Under the pieces are notes generated by a model. It searched no databases. It saw only the letters and a list, made by a program, of their open reading frames with translations, and was not told the origin of the DNA. Below are positions 45,120 through 57,289 of a stretch of 64,000 bases of DNA, piece by piece. This DNA comes from Castanea sativa (lineage: Eukaryota; Streptophyta; Magnoliopsida; Fagales; Fagaceae). Position numbers and translations under genes: made by a program. The first letter of the stretch is position 1. Each line of letters begins with the position of its first letter. The stretch covers positions 2,014,001 to 2,078,000 of the forward strand of contig NC_134017.1 of the NCBI RefSeq assembly GCF_040712315.1, in the 5' to 3' direction.

Positions 45120-46137
45120 TATCATAATAATTAGTGAGTCACATGAATCTCTAAATTAGTTAACGTACTACATACATATATTGAGCCATTTGGCACATAG
45201 CTAGTATATGGTGGGTAAGTTTCGTTATATTAAACTACAAAATTATAATAAATGAATAAACTAATTAAAATAAATACTAATCTTTATTATAAATCTTGAA
45301 TTTTTTATAATAAAATTTTAATTGGAGTATAATTTAATTTTCTTAAAGGTTGGATAATAAAATTTTACTTAAATTAAATCATCTTAACAATTAATAAGTT
45401 AAATAGAATCTTAGTTGGAGAGTGTTTAATTTCTTGGAGCTTAGGTAATAGAGTTTTTAACTAAATTATACTAACTAATTTAATAATTTACAAGAATGTA
45501 ATCATAGAGATAATAATAACCACTTAGAATAACAATGACTTTAAGAACTCAACATTTTATTAGATACTAATAACTAGAATTTAACCATGGATAGAATTAT
45601 TATTGATAAGGAATTCAGATCACTTAGTATATTCAAATGAATAGCATTTAATTTTTCAAATTTTTATAAAATATTAAACATATTCACGTGCATAATTACA
45701 CGTGTTATATTTAAATTTTTTTCTCCTCTCAATTCATCTTGGTTTCACCACTGATATGATGAAATATAATTAATGCAAATGCGTTCCTTTCAACTAATGT
45801 AAATGTATTATCATTTTTTGTGTTTCCAACAAAAATATTCAAGATTTAAATCCTCCCTCCTTATTGTAATTATTAGATTATCATGACATTTTGGAGCAAG
45901 TTGTGCACCCGTTTTCTTAATGATATTCTTGGGTTGTGCACGAGTAAAAGGGAAAATTTATTTTTAATGTAGTGCACATGTAATTAGGAAGGATGTGAGG
46001 AATTTTTGTATATAATTAATGTAAATGCATTGTCATTTTTTCCTTTTTTTTTTTTTTTTTTTGAGAAAGAAATGCATTGTCAATTAAGATGAGTAAATTT
46101 TTAATAAATAAAATAAAATCTATTTATTAATAAAACA

Positions 46138-46217
<80 letters not shown>

Positions 46218-46639
46218 ATTGTGACTTGCCGTGTGGAATTGGTAGTCCACATGGCTTGAATCGTTTTTTTTTTTTTTTTTAAATTGCCACATGTAAAATA
46301 TTTGAAGTTTCAAATTTGACAAATGGTAAAGCCCTAGTAGAGGCTTCTACTTTAATATACTCCTGTTAGACTAGAATAAAATTTCTCCTCTTCTTTTCGC
46401 TTTTTGAAGAAAGCCATTGACAAAGATTTATATAAATATTTATATAATTATCCCAAAGATTTATACTTTATATTTGACAAAGATTTATACAAAGATTACC
46501 CCAAAGAAAGAAAGCCATTGACAGAGATTTCAATAATTATCTCTTCTTTTCGCTTAGTGGAGCCAACCCCTCAAAATCAAGGTAGTTAATATTATACCAA
46601 AAGTTGTTTCATGTTGTCTTGTAGAATAAAATATTTTAG

Positions 46640-46684
<45 letters not shown>
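45120..46684. repeat. Spacer C, left part, no gene
   Basis: Near-copy of 12715-13880, without the SINE at 13322. It contains (TA)n then (GA)n at 46140-46213 and the (TA)n run 46641-46684 into which the LTR element inserted. It continues at 57225. Confidence 0.8.
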
Positions 46685-46689
<5 letters not shown>

Positions 46690-47328
46690 ATGCCGAAGAA
46701 ATCACCAGTAAGCTGCGAGCACTCTCCAGATCGAAGCAACACCTGCAAAGAGAAAATAGAAGACCGAACAGAGAGCATCGGTGTGGTGCCGGCCAAAAAC
46801 CCTCCGACGGTCAAGTTAGAGTCTTTTTAACAACCCTAGAGTGCCAGAGTTGAGATAACTGTGCGTACCTTGGCTTATGAGGGTTTTGGGGTATATATAG
46901 CGGCATGGATCCGAAATAAACGCCTTGGTGAGGAAGTACTTTCCTTCTAGGAGAGTAATTTGTGGATTTTGCGTATCATCTAGAGCCCTTTTCCTTATAG
47001 GAATCTTCTTGACTAAGGCCGAGCGTGTAGCGTAAGAACTTTCCTTATATTCACGTATGTAGAGGACAAAACAAGTTAAGGATGAAGGTTGGGTTACCCC
47101 TTCAGCTTTCACCTACTAAGGTCGTCAGCCTACGTATGTCTCCTACATGGTCGTCAGCTTAGGACCTCCAGCCTTGACCCCGTCAGCTGATACTTCAGCC
47201 TAACGCCGTCACGCATGGGGTGTGGCTTCGAGCGTCAAAAGGAAATGTTCTAGTGACTATGGCTGACGAGTTCGATACTCCCGTCAGCCTTCTTAAAGTA
47301 TTAGTAACTTGTAAAACCACTGCTATCA
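46685..47328 (-). repeat. 3' LTR of the gypsy element
   Basis: In element orientation it runs TGATAGC...GGCATCATCA. TATATATA (46892-46899) is a likely TATA box. Seven TGACG words (minus strand) lie at 47123-47286, about 225-390 bp upstream of the TATA box. Confidence 0.95.
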
Positions 47329-47343
47329 GCTGCCCCCTACTCC
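47329..47343 (-). other. Polypurine tract
   Basis: Reads GGAGTAGGGGGCAGC on the minus strand, directly before the 3' LTR; the expected primer site for second-strand synthesis. Confidence 0.75.
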
Positions 47344-47748
47344 ATTACCTCGTCACTGTGGCTGACGGGTTATGGAGTTGACGTTAATGGGGAAACGATT
47401 CATGCGTGGTAATTTGTGCCATCTTCATTAAATGGTGGGACACATGGCTTAGACTGATTGGCTCCGTGTCTAGACAAGTGTGTCGCTTCGTCTTTCGTGC
47501 CCCCTTTCACCTATATATATTTCATTTTTCCACTTTTTCCCACTTTTCACATCCTGCTCATTCTGAGAGAAAGAGAATGTCACTGCTGATCTTATCGCAC
47601 CGTCAACCAGATTGCTGTCATTTTCTTGAGGCCGTCCTTTTACTCATAAGTTCCCTTCACTTTACTTTTTATTTTTCTAGTAATGCCCTTTAGTGAAGTC
47701 ATCTGCCTAGGATCTTAGAATAAAAACCCACCGTTTGTAGGTAGTCAG

Positions 47749-50062
47749 ATGTCTAGGGAGACGACGAGTGATCAATCATCGATCCGCGACAGAGCGGGTT
47801 ACGACGAAGTTTTCCAATCAGGCCGTGAGCCCGCGGAGGGCCTATCCTGGTCGTCAGAAAGGGAAACATCAACTCCTTCTGACGGGTAAGTAGGGAGTTC
47901 TAGGGGAAGTGAGGTGAGCGAGGACGGTGGAGAAAAGAGGATAGATGACGGAGACCAGAGGATCAATGAAAAAGGAAGTATCAGTGACGGGGGTGAGAGT
48001 GACAGCGACGAGGAAACCTTAGAGAGTATCTCTGGAACCTCTGGTGATGACCGTCCCTTCATCCTACCCCCAGAATGGTCCGTCAACAAGTTCCTTCCGA
48101 CAATGTCGGAGAATATTTTCAAAAGTTTGCGGTCCCGTTACCAAATACTAGACGACATCCCCATCCGCCTTCCCGAGGAAGGTGAGAGGTGTTATTCGGG
48201 ACGAACCGCGAATGTCGGCATGTATGATGCCATGTTCGCTGCCGGACTAAGGCTACCACTGACGGCGTTGCATCGTCAGCTAGCTAATTTTCTGGGGATA
48301 TCCGTCAGCCAAATCGCCCCTAACGCCTGGCGAACCTTTATTGGTGCGGAGATCCTATGGGGTCGTCTAAATGGTGGGAACCATCAGTTAACCCTGGATG
48401 AGTTCTTTTGGTGCTACCGCCCTCAGCATATTTCCTCGTCAAAGGGGGTGTATCATTTTGCAGTGAGGGAAAAGGAGTTAAAATTGGTATCAGACATGCC
48501 CGATTCCAATAGGAAGTGGAAGGGCAGGTATTTCTTTGTAGAGGGGACGAATTAGGTATGCCGTCAGGAGGAATGGGAGTCAATGCCCAATGGTTTTGAC
48601 AACACTTGGGCACATGTTAGAAATTCAGGTTAGTCCCGTCGGCTTTCTTGCTTCGTCTACCTATTCAGTCCTCTAACCCGTCCTCCTTTATTGAAGCTAA
48701 CAACCGTTCGCGCATTACCGTGGAACAAGAGGACTTTATTAGTCGAGTGATGGCCATCCCTTTGGACGAGCGCAAGTGTTGGGACTTAATCACACTAGAT
48801 ACTCTGCATTTGTATTGTGGTGGTCCCGAGCTGACGGAAGAAGCTTGTAAACTAAACGCCTATTCTCGTCGGCGTGAGTATCCCTCAATTTCTTTCATCT
48901 GCATCCTGACGCTGTTTTTTTTTTTTTTTAACCTTCTTTATCTTTGGCAGAAATGGAGTCAGCTAGGCAAAGGGTACGAGCTGCCGCTGCCGCTAAGAAG
49001 AAAGAACAAGAGAAGGCTAGGGGTGAGTTGACCCCGCCATCTGCCCCGAAACCCGTCGGGAGGACAGGAGCCAAGAGGAAACCTGACGGCAAGGATGACC
49101 GTCCCGTGAAGAAGGTTGTCACAACTCCTAGGGACAAGTCTTCAAAGAGGCCGTCACCGCCCAGGTCCGTCCATGGGGCAGGTAAGGGGCCGATGACTTC
49201 GTCAGGCCCCATCACCCAAGGATCCTTACGCTGCCTATTAACCCACAAAGACTATGCTGTGGAGGTGACAGAATCCATCTTGAAGGATGAAGAAATGGAC
49301 CCTTGTGCTGAGCAGGCTACTGACGAGATTGGGGCGTCAGGCCTTGTCGATCTTACTAGGGTATGCCTCTCTCTCTACTTTGGTGCCCGACCAATCTTAA
49401 CATTCTGACGTTGTTTTACCTTTTTCCATGTAGGCTATGGTTTGCATGAAGGCTTTGTCAAACAGGTGCTCTGCCAAGAAGGGGATGATTGCCCGTCTGC
49501 ATGAGCGCATCAAGTATCTGGCTGACGGTCAAGCGCAATACAAGGATGCAAACCGTATCTTGGGTGCGGAGCTGAAGATTTCAAGGAGAAACTGGCGAAG
49601 GAAAGCCGTCGATGGAAGTTGGAAAAGGAAGCCAAGCTGACGGCAGAAAAGGAGCTGAAGTCCATCCTAGTCCAGGTGGAGACGGCTAGGAACAACGCTG
49701 TGACAGAGTTTAAGAATTCGTCATCCTTTATAGACGCTTGCGCCGCCTACTATGGTGACGGGTTTGAGGACTGCTTAAGACAAGTAAAATCCGTCCATCC
49801 TGGCTTGGATTTATCCAAGATTTCCATGGATGAGTCCATTCCGTCAACCCCTGCAGGCGACGCCGTCAATGAGGAAGGTGACAACGATAATCAGAGGGAT
49901 AACAACGTCGTTCTTGCTCAGCCAGCCACGGACCAGTCTGTCACTTTGACTCCAGCCAACCCTCATGGTGATGATCCAAATGCCGTCAGCCCTTCTATCC
50001 CTTGCACCCAGCCCTTTACTGCCGAAGATGACGGAAGGTCCCAAGATCCCCCAACTTCATGA
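47749..50062 (+). pseudogene. Antisense intron-containing gene of the gypsy element (PF04195-like, putative gypsy-type ORF)
   Basis: Runs opposite to gag-pol. Four exons can be read: 47749-48628, 48697-48873, 48951-49360 and 49434-50062. The introns of 68, 77 and 73 bp have GT-AG ends and each preserves the frame (phases 1, 1, 0). Exon 1 encodes an acidic Ser-rich start, then the conserved region FILPPEWSVNKFLP, GMYDAMFAAGLRLPL, FLGISVSQIAPNAWR and GKYFFV-like RYFFVEG. Exon 3 is basic and Ala/Lys-rich. Exon 4 looks like a coiled coil (RLHERIKYLADGQ, then LTAEKELKSILVQVETARNN) with an acidic tail. Lesions: TAA at 47887-47889, TAG at 48553-48555 and a one-base indel near 49578. The function of this ORF type is unknown. 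Confidence 0.75.
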
Positions 50063-50660
50063 ATCTCAACAATTTTCCTTTTTTTTTTTTTTAAAGGTGT
50101 AGACGACTTTTAATGCTTGACGCCCATTTTTCTGGGCTTTTGTAAAGACAGTATCTGCGTTAATCTTAATATGTCGTTTTATATTCCAAGTATGTTTTTT
50201 TTATATTCCAAGTTAAAACCACTTGCTTATGACGAGCCCGTCAGTATATGGGTGACGGCATTTTTTCTCTATTTTTTGTTGAAGTAGTAGCGGCGTCAAC
50301 TTCTTTTTAGCTGAAACTTCTAGTTGTTTTTATCATTCTGTCAGCCTTATGGGCGACGTCGTTGGATCAAACATAGTTGTATGCCTGTCAATTTTTAACG
50401 GCGTCAACTTTCTTAGCTGATTCAATTCGATTTATGTATTTGTCATACACCTACCACTTTTATGAACAATACTGTCAGCTTTCTTTTAGCCAATTAATAA
50501 CTTATTGTAAGACGTTTGCTATATACCCGTTACTTTGTATATAACACCGTCAGCTTCATCTGCATCATGACAAGGTGATGGGTTCAGTATAACGTTCAAT
50601 AAAGAGGACAAATCAGTACTTTGTTGCCCTTGTGCACTTTATGTACTTAGTGATAAGGTC
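50063..50660. other. Non-coding gypsy interior between the antisense gene and the tandem repeats
   Basis: No open frame. Rich in the words CGTCAGC and GACGG, as in the LTR and antisense gene. Probably the antisense gene's 3' UTR and the downstream part of the genomic RNA. Confidence 0.5.
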
Positions 50661-50667
50661 TTCTACT

Positions 50668-51080
50668 TAGCAATAAGGTCGTCCACCTTGTGAGCTTAGG
50701 AATAGGGTCGTCCACCTTGTGGACTTTAGGTGTAAGATCGTCCACTTTGTGGACTTACCCATGGGACCGTTCACTTTGTGGACTTAGTTGTGAGGTCGTC
50801 CACTTTGTGGGTTTAGCCATGAGGTCGTCCACTTTGTGGATTTGGCCATAAGGTCATCCACTTTGTGGACTTAGGCGTGAGATCGTCCACTTTGTGGACT
50901 TAGCCATGGGGCCGTCCATTTTGTGGACTTAATCGTGAGGTTGCCCATTTTGTGGATATGGCCATAAGGTCGTCCACTTTGTGGATTTGGCCATAAGGTC
51001 GTCCACTTTGTGGACTTAGCCATAGGACCGTCCATTTTGTGGGTTTAGCCATGGGACCGTCCACTTTGTGGACTTAGGCG
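50668..51080. repeat. 29-bp tandem repeat array in the gypsy element
   Basis: About 14 imperfect units of the form GGTCGTCCACTTTGTGGACT plus TAGCCATGA. Each unit includes the small palindrome GTCCACTTTGTGGAC. Position: between pol and the antisense gene. Tandem tracts in this region are described for Tat/Ogre elements and can seed satellites. Confidence 0.9.
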
Positions 51081-51301
51081 TAGAGGACTTGCTGTTTTCT
51101 TGAAAACATAATAAACTTACTAGTCGTTTCTAAATAAACCTCCTCTTATTATGACGAATGCATAAGTAAAACTTTGTTCGAAAAGAAAAGATAAACTTTC
51201 AACCCCTTGGGCTTAAAATATATTGTAGACAAGAATAAACTAGTACAAATAATTAAAGAACATAGACTGGTAATGAGGAGTAGTGTTCTGCTTACTATCT
51301 T

Positions 51302-54119
51302 TTACTGGTAGTACTTTCTGAGATGCTCGGCGTTCCATGGGTGTCGTAGCTTCTGCCCGTCAAGTGTTTCTAAGTGATAGGAGCCCTTTCTTAGCCATGA
51401 TATAATCTTGTAGGGTCCTTCCCAGTTTAGGCCAAGCTTTCCTTGTGCGGGATCTCTGACAGTGCCCATTACTTTCCTTAAAACAAGGTCTCCGATTTTG
51501 AAGTCTCGGTGCCTGACTCGGGAGTTGTAATGCTTGGCCATGAGGTCTTGGTATCGTGCGAGTCTCTGCTCAACCATCGCCTTTACCTCGTTAACTAGAT
51601 CCAATTGTAGACGTAGCTCTTGATCATTTCTACCCTCGTCGTGATTGTCTACCCTGTAACTCATGAGTCTTATCTCGGCTGGAATGATCGCTTCACTCCC
51701 GTATGTCAGCTGGAACGGGGTTTCTCCTGTAGGGGTCCTTACTGTCGTTTTGTATGTCCATAGTATGCAGGCCATATGCCTTTTGCCCCCTCGAGCCGAG
51801 TCTTGATGATTCGAAGCAAGGATCGGTTGGTGACTTCAACTTGTCCGTTTGCTTGAGGATGGGCCGGGGAGGAATAATGGTTCTTGATTCCCAACTCTGA
51901 GCAGAAGGCTCGGAAGGAGTCGTTGTCAAATTGTTTACCGTTGTCCGAAATTAAGACTCTTGGAATTCCGTACCTGCAAATAATGTTTTTCCATACAAAA
52001 CTCCTTACATTCTTTTTAGTGATCGTGGCTAAGGCTTCAACTTCGACCCATTTGGTGAAGTAATCGATGTCGATGATGAGAAACTTCAGCTGCCTTGCTG
52101 CCATTGGGAATGGTCCCATGATATCCAACCCCCACTGGGCGAACGGCCATGGGGCGGTTATGGGGGTCATTTCTTCCGCCGGTTGCCGAATGATATTACT
52201 GAACCTTTGACATTTGTCGCAAGCTCTCACATAAACCTGGGTGTCACTTTGCATTGTCGGCCAGTAATATCCGGCTTGAATCAACTTATGTACCAATGAC
52301 CGTGACCCAGAATGGTTGCCTCATATCCCCTCGTGTACTTCTCTCATAACAGAGTCTGCCTCTTCGGGGCCTACACATCTTAAGTACGGTCAAGAGAAGC
52401 CCCTCCTGTAGAGGACGTCCTTTATCAAGGCGAACCGTGCTGACTGGACCTTCAGCTTCCTTGCGGCCTCCTTCCCATCAGGCAGCGTGCCATCTTTTAA
52501 GTAGGAGATCAGGGGGATGGTCCAATTGTTTTCGGAACCAATTTCCTGTATGTTGACAACGTCTATCAGTGGTGAGGGCTAAGTAAAAGAAAGTACCTTG
52601 TCAATGGTGATCATAGATTCTGCAGTTGCGACTTTGGAAAGACGGTCAGCCTGTTCGTTTTCACCTCTTGGAATTTGGACTATCTTGGCTTGCAGCCCAT
52701 CTATCCTCTTCTTCGCTTGCTCCCAGTACTTCTTCATTTTTTCGCCCTTGCACTCATACTTGCCATTTACTTGGCTTGTAACGACCTGGGAGTCGCAGTG
52801 AACAACTACGTTCGCGACCTCTACAACTTAGGCAAGGTCTAAACCTGCTATTAGGGTTTCGTACTCAGCTTCATTGTTAGTTGTAGGAAAATCAAGACGA
52901 ATCATACATTCGATCTCGTCGCCTTCTGGAGATTTAAGTACGACCCCTACCCCTCCAACCTTTTTGTTGGACGACTCGTCTGTGAAAACGCTCCATTGGG
53001 GATTTTTTTGCCTTTTCGCCTTCCGCGCTGGTGAACTCCGCAATGAAGTCGACAACCGTTTATCCCTTGATGGCGATATGGGGGCGATATTGTATGTCAA
53101 ATTCGCTTAATTCTATTGACCACAATGCCATTCATCCGGCGGCTGCAGGGCTGCCTATTGCTCGCTGTAAAGGCTTGTTAGTTAGGACGACTATCGTATG
53201 GGCTTGGAAGTATGGCTTGAGTTTACGGGCCGTCATGATCAAAGCGAAGGCAAGTTTTTCCATGGGGGGATATCTCTCTTCTGCACCATGCAATGCCTTG
53301 CTCGCGTAGTACACGGGCCGTTGAACCTTGTCGTCTTCTCTAACTAAGGCCGCACTGACAGCTGCAGGGGAAACGGCCAGATAAAGGAATAGTTCTTCTC
53401 CTGATTGTGAGGGACTTAGTAACGGCGGCGAAGAGAGATAGACCTTCAAATCTTCGAACGCTTGTTGACATTCGGTCATCCATTCAAAGGATTTTTTCAA
53501 TGTGCGGAAGAAAGGTAGACATCTATCCGCCGCCTTCGACACGAACCTACTAAGCGCGGCGATCCTGCCATTGAGGCTTTGTACTTCCTTCATATTTTTA
53601 GGAGGTGCCATCCTCATAATGGCCTGAATCTTGTCTGAGTTGGCCTCGATGCCTCTTTGGGATACCATGTACCCTAAGAACTTTCCCGCCGTCACTCCGA
53701 AAGCACACTTGCTTGGATTGAGCTTCATGTTGTAGGAGCAAAGAGTATCAAAGGTTTCCTTGAGATCCTCCAAATGATCTTCCTCCCTTTGACTTTTGAC
53801 CAGCATGTCGTCGACATATACCTGGACGTTTCTTCCAATCTGTCGTGCAAACATCTTGTTCATGAGCCTCTGATAGGTCGCGCCAGCGTTCTTCAAGCCA
53901 AAGAGCATGACCTTGTAGCAAAAAAGGCCTTGGCTTGTTACGAACGAAGTCTTCTCTTGATCAGCTTTGTCCATTCGGATTTGGTTATACCCAGAAAATG
54001 CATCCATGAAGCTCAACAGCTGATGTTTGGCCGTAAAGTCCACCAGGATGTCGACCCGCGGGAGGGGGTATCTATCCTTGGGGCATGCTTTGTTTAAGTC
54101 CGTGAAGTCAACACACGTC
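51302..54119 (-). pseudogene. Gypsy pol: RT, RNase H, second RNase H, integrase; broken
   Basis: Reverse transcriptase: CVDFTDLNKACPKD, MDAFSGYNQI, GLKNAGATYQ and catalytic YVDDML (about 53830-54110). RNase H1: PVYYASKALHGAEERY and following (to about 53130). A second RNase H-like domain (SVFTDESSNKKVGGVGVVL, NNEAEYETLIAGL, HCDSQVVTSQVNG) lies at about 52640-53010; the dual RNase H is typical of Tat. Integrase (51302-52296): CDKCQR zinc-binding tail, then LDIMGPFP, ISDNGKQF and GQVEVTNR supply the D, D, E residues. Lesions: TAG at 54120-54122 (Trp expected), TGA near 53130 (Arg expected), TAA near 53060 (Gln expected), TAA near 52828, and a frameshift within integrase near 51750. The proteins would reverse-transcribe and integrate the element; this copy cannot on its own. 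Confidence 0.9.
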
Positions 54120-54122
54120 CTC

Positions 54123-56515
54123 TATTTTTCGTTGTTCTTTTTTACCATCACGACGTTTGCCAACCAATCAGGGTAGTACACTTCCCTGATAAATCCCACC
54201 TCTTGTAGTTTGTGGACTTCTTCTGCTACTGCTTGATCTTTTTCTTGGGTAAAGGTTCTTTTCTTTTGTCGGACGGGCGGGAAAGATGGCGACACGTTCA
54301 ACCTGTGTACCATGACTGATGGGTCGATTCCTAGCATGTCTTCGTGGCTCCATGCGAACACGTCCCTGTTTTCTTTCAAGAAGGTCATGAGTTCTTGACG
54401 TACCGCCGGGTCGGCCAGGGTGCCGATTTTGGTCGTTCGCTCCGGGTGGGCTTCGTCAAGAAGTACCTCTTCGAGCCTCTCGACGGGCTCTGTCGTCACC
54501 CGACGTTCCTCTATGTTCATGGCCTGAATGTGATTGTCCATCTCCATCATGGCTACGTAACATTCGCGTGCAGATACTTGATTTCCTCTCAATTCTCCAA
54601 TTCCATAATCAGTAGGGAATTTTATTATCAAATGGTATGTCAATGTTACGACTTTCCATGAGTTGAGGGTTGGACGTCCTATGATGGCATTGTAGGCCGA
54701 CGAGCAATCGACTACAAGGAATGTTACATTCCGAGTGATCCGCTGTGGGTAGTCTCCAATGGTTACTGCCAAAGTGACAACGCCAAGTGGAAGTACCCTC
54801 GCTCCTCCAAAGCCAACGAGCGGGGCGTTAGTCGGAACTAGTCGTTCCCTTCCAATTCCCATTTGTTGGAAAGCGGGATAGTAAAGGATGTTTGCTAAAC
54901 TACCGTTGTCTACGAGGACTCGGTGTATGTTATAGTCTCCTGCCTGTATGGTGACGACCAGAGCGTCGTCATGGGGATGATGAAGGCGCCGGGCGTCTCC
55001 TTCTGAAAATTCAATGGGGGGATTGTCAATCCGCCACCTTTCGAGTGCGTGACTTGTCATCTGGACGTTTTGAACTGTTCTGAGGTATGTCTTTCGGGCT
55101 TTCTTGGATGACTCGACGGTCATGGTGCCCCCTACAATCATCCTTATATCTCCTACAGGTTGCCTGGGGCGATCATTGTCTCGTCGAAGGGCTTGATTTT
55201 GAGGCGGGTCCGCCCTCTCCTTGTTGACGAACCTCTGCAGCCTTCCTCGTCTAATAAGAGCTTCTATTTGCTGTTTCAAGTCGTAGCAATCAGCGGTGTC
55301 ATGGCCATGATCTTGATGAAAACGGCAGTATTTGTCCCTTGGTCTCCTGTTAGGATCTCCCTTCAGTTTGCCAGGAAAGGCCAAAGTTTCTTCATCTTTA
55401 ATCTGCATTAGTACCTGGTCGATAGATGCGTTTAGGGGAGTGAAGTTCGTGAATCTTCCTGTAGGCGGTTTAGGTCGCCGATCATCCTGCCGTTCTCTGG
55501 TTCTAGCCACTTTTCGTCCCCTATTCGGTTGTGCATCTTCCTGCCTCTCCCTCTTTCTGGGTTTGTCCTCTCGGGCCAGTAACGCGTTTTCTGCGTTCAT
55601 ATACTTCGTTGCCCTGTAAAACACGTCGGACATAGTCTTTGGGTCATTCTTGTACAGAGAAAATAGGAACTTACCCTTTCGTAGCCCGTTTGTGAATGCT
55701 GCCACAAGTATCTTGTCATCTGCCTCGTCTATCGAGAGGGCTTCCTTGTTGAAGCGGGCTATGTATGACCTTAAGGTCTCGTCTTCTCGTTGCCTAATGT
55801 TCAACAAACACGCAGTAGACTTCTTATGCCGGTGACTCCCGATAAAATGTGATACAAACTGTGCACCTAATTCCTTAAAAGTGCTGATGGAATTAGGCGT
55901 CAGCCTACTGTACCAGTCCCTTGCAGGCCCTTTCAACGTGGTGAGGAAAGCCCTACACATGATTTCATCAGGTATGCCTTGAAGATGCATTAGGGTCTTG
56001 AAAGATTCCAAGTGGTCCAATGGGTCTTTGGATCCATCGTAATTCTCGATGTGAGGCATGCAAAACTTTGGAGGAAGGGGGCATGAGTTCACGAGTGCTG
56101 TGAAAGGCAAATCCATTCTATGGACTAGGTCGTCCAGGTCGTTAGAGATTCGTCCTCTAAGGGCGTTCATCATCACGTCCATACGTTCCCTCATCTCCTG
56201 CATCTCAGTTGCGATGTGAGTCAGCAATGTCTCGGAGACGGATGGCCGATTGGTCTCCTGCCGTTCCGGTCTCGTTGGAGCGTTGCTACCCTTAGGCCCT
56301 TCCGCGTTCCTTCCTTCCGGACTAGCACCTTTCTGATCTTCTTCAGGTGCACTTTGGTGTGCATTCCTTTGTCGCAGTTGCTCTTCTAAATCATGATTCT
56401 GCTTGGTGAGGCGCTCAACCGCCGCTGCAAGCGTTTGGACTTGCCTCTCTAGAGCCGTGGCGTGCGGTTCATCGCCTTGGTTGTTGATTGTTGCCATCGA
56501 TCGAGTGAGTACCAT
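54123..56515 (-). CDS. Gypsy gag-protease polyprotein with the start of RT, about 797 codons open
   Basis: Start chosen at 56515 (MVLTRSMATI), the first Met after the primer site; the open frame itself extends into the LTR. Residues 20-60 predict a coiled coil. The retrotransposon gag region is about 160-310 (PHIENYDGSKDPLDHLESFK, TTLKGPARDWYSRL). The zinc-knuckle-like KYCRFHQDHGHDTADC is at 395-410. The aspartic protease has VLVDNGSLANILY (Asp536) and AIIGRPTLN. The frame then enters RT (PPVRQKKRTFTQEKDQAV, YYPDWLANVVMVKK) and stops at TAG 54120-54122. Gag forms the particle and the protease processes it. This reading frame is intact for gag and protease, so it could still supply particles if expressed. 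Confidence 0.88.
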
Positions 56516-56560
56516 GCAACTTTTTGTCTCAGGAATAGAGCAAAGGCTAAGTAACTCTTG

Positions 56561-56580
56561 TTCCCACAGACAGCGCCAAC
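56561..56580 (-). other. Primer binding site
   Basis: Directly inside the 5' LTR the minus strand reads GTTGGCGCTGTCTGTGGGAA, the TGGCGCC-type site common in plant gypsy elements. The priming tRNA was not established. Confidence 0.7.
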
Positions 56581-57222
56581 TGATGATGCCGAATAAATCA
56601 CCAGTAAGCTGCGAGCACTCTCCAGATCGAAGCAACACCTGTAAAGAGAAAATAGAAGACCGAATAGTGAGTACCGGTGTGTTGCCGGCCAAAAACCCTC
56701 CGACGGTCAAGTTAGAGTCTTTTTAACAACCCTAGAGTGCCAGAGTTGAGATAACTGTGCGTACCTTGGCTTATGAGGGTTTTGGGGTATATATAGTGGT
56801 ATGGATCCAAAATAAACGCCTTGGTGAGGAAGTACTTTCCTTCTAGGAGAGTAATTTGTGAATTTTGCGTATCATCTAGAGCCCTTTTCCTTATAGGAAT
56901 CTTCTTGACTAAGGCCGAGCGTGTAACGCAAGAACTTTTCTTATATTCACATATGTAGAAGACAAAATAGGTTAAGGATGAAGGTTGGGTTACCCCTTCA
57001 GCTTTCACCTACTAAGGTCGTCAGCCTACGTATGTCTCCTACACAGTCGTCAGCTTAGGACCTTCAGCCTTGACCCCGTCAGCTGATACTTCAGCCTAAT
57101 GCCGTCACGCATGGGGTGTGGCTTCGAGCATCAAAAGGAGATGTTCTAGTGACTATGGCTGACAAGTTCGATACTCCCGTTAGCCTTCTTAAAGTATTAG
57201 TAACTTGTAAAACCACCGCTAT

Positions 57223-57224
<2 letters not shown>
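56581..57224 (-). repeat. 5' LTR of the gypsy element
   Basis: Same length as the other LTR. It retains the TATATATA box (about 56788-56795) but only four of the seven TGACG words; the other three were lost by single transitions. Confidence 0.95.

Positions 57225-57289
<65 letters not shown>

Larger units (their letters stand above)
46685..57224 (-). mobile_element. Ty3/gypsy LTR retrotransposon, Tat lineage, complete but mutated
   Basis: Two 644-bp LTRs (46685-47328 and 56581-57224) flank gag, protease, RT, two RNase H segments and integrase, all on the minus strand. Target duplication ATATA (46680-46684, 57225-57229) lies within a TA microsatellite. A second RNase H-like domain, an antisense gene and a tandem-repeat tract downstream of pol are Tat-lineage traits. 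By eye the LTRs differ at roughly 27 of 644 positions, mostly transitions. Pol has several stops, mainly explicable as C-to-T changes. Full length is 10.54 kb. Confidence 0.95.

Noticed and set aside
50668..51080. Regular repeats resembling a CRISPR array
   Set aside because: There are no unique spacers; it is a head-to-tail 29-bp tandem array inside a plant retrotransposon.
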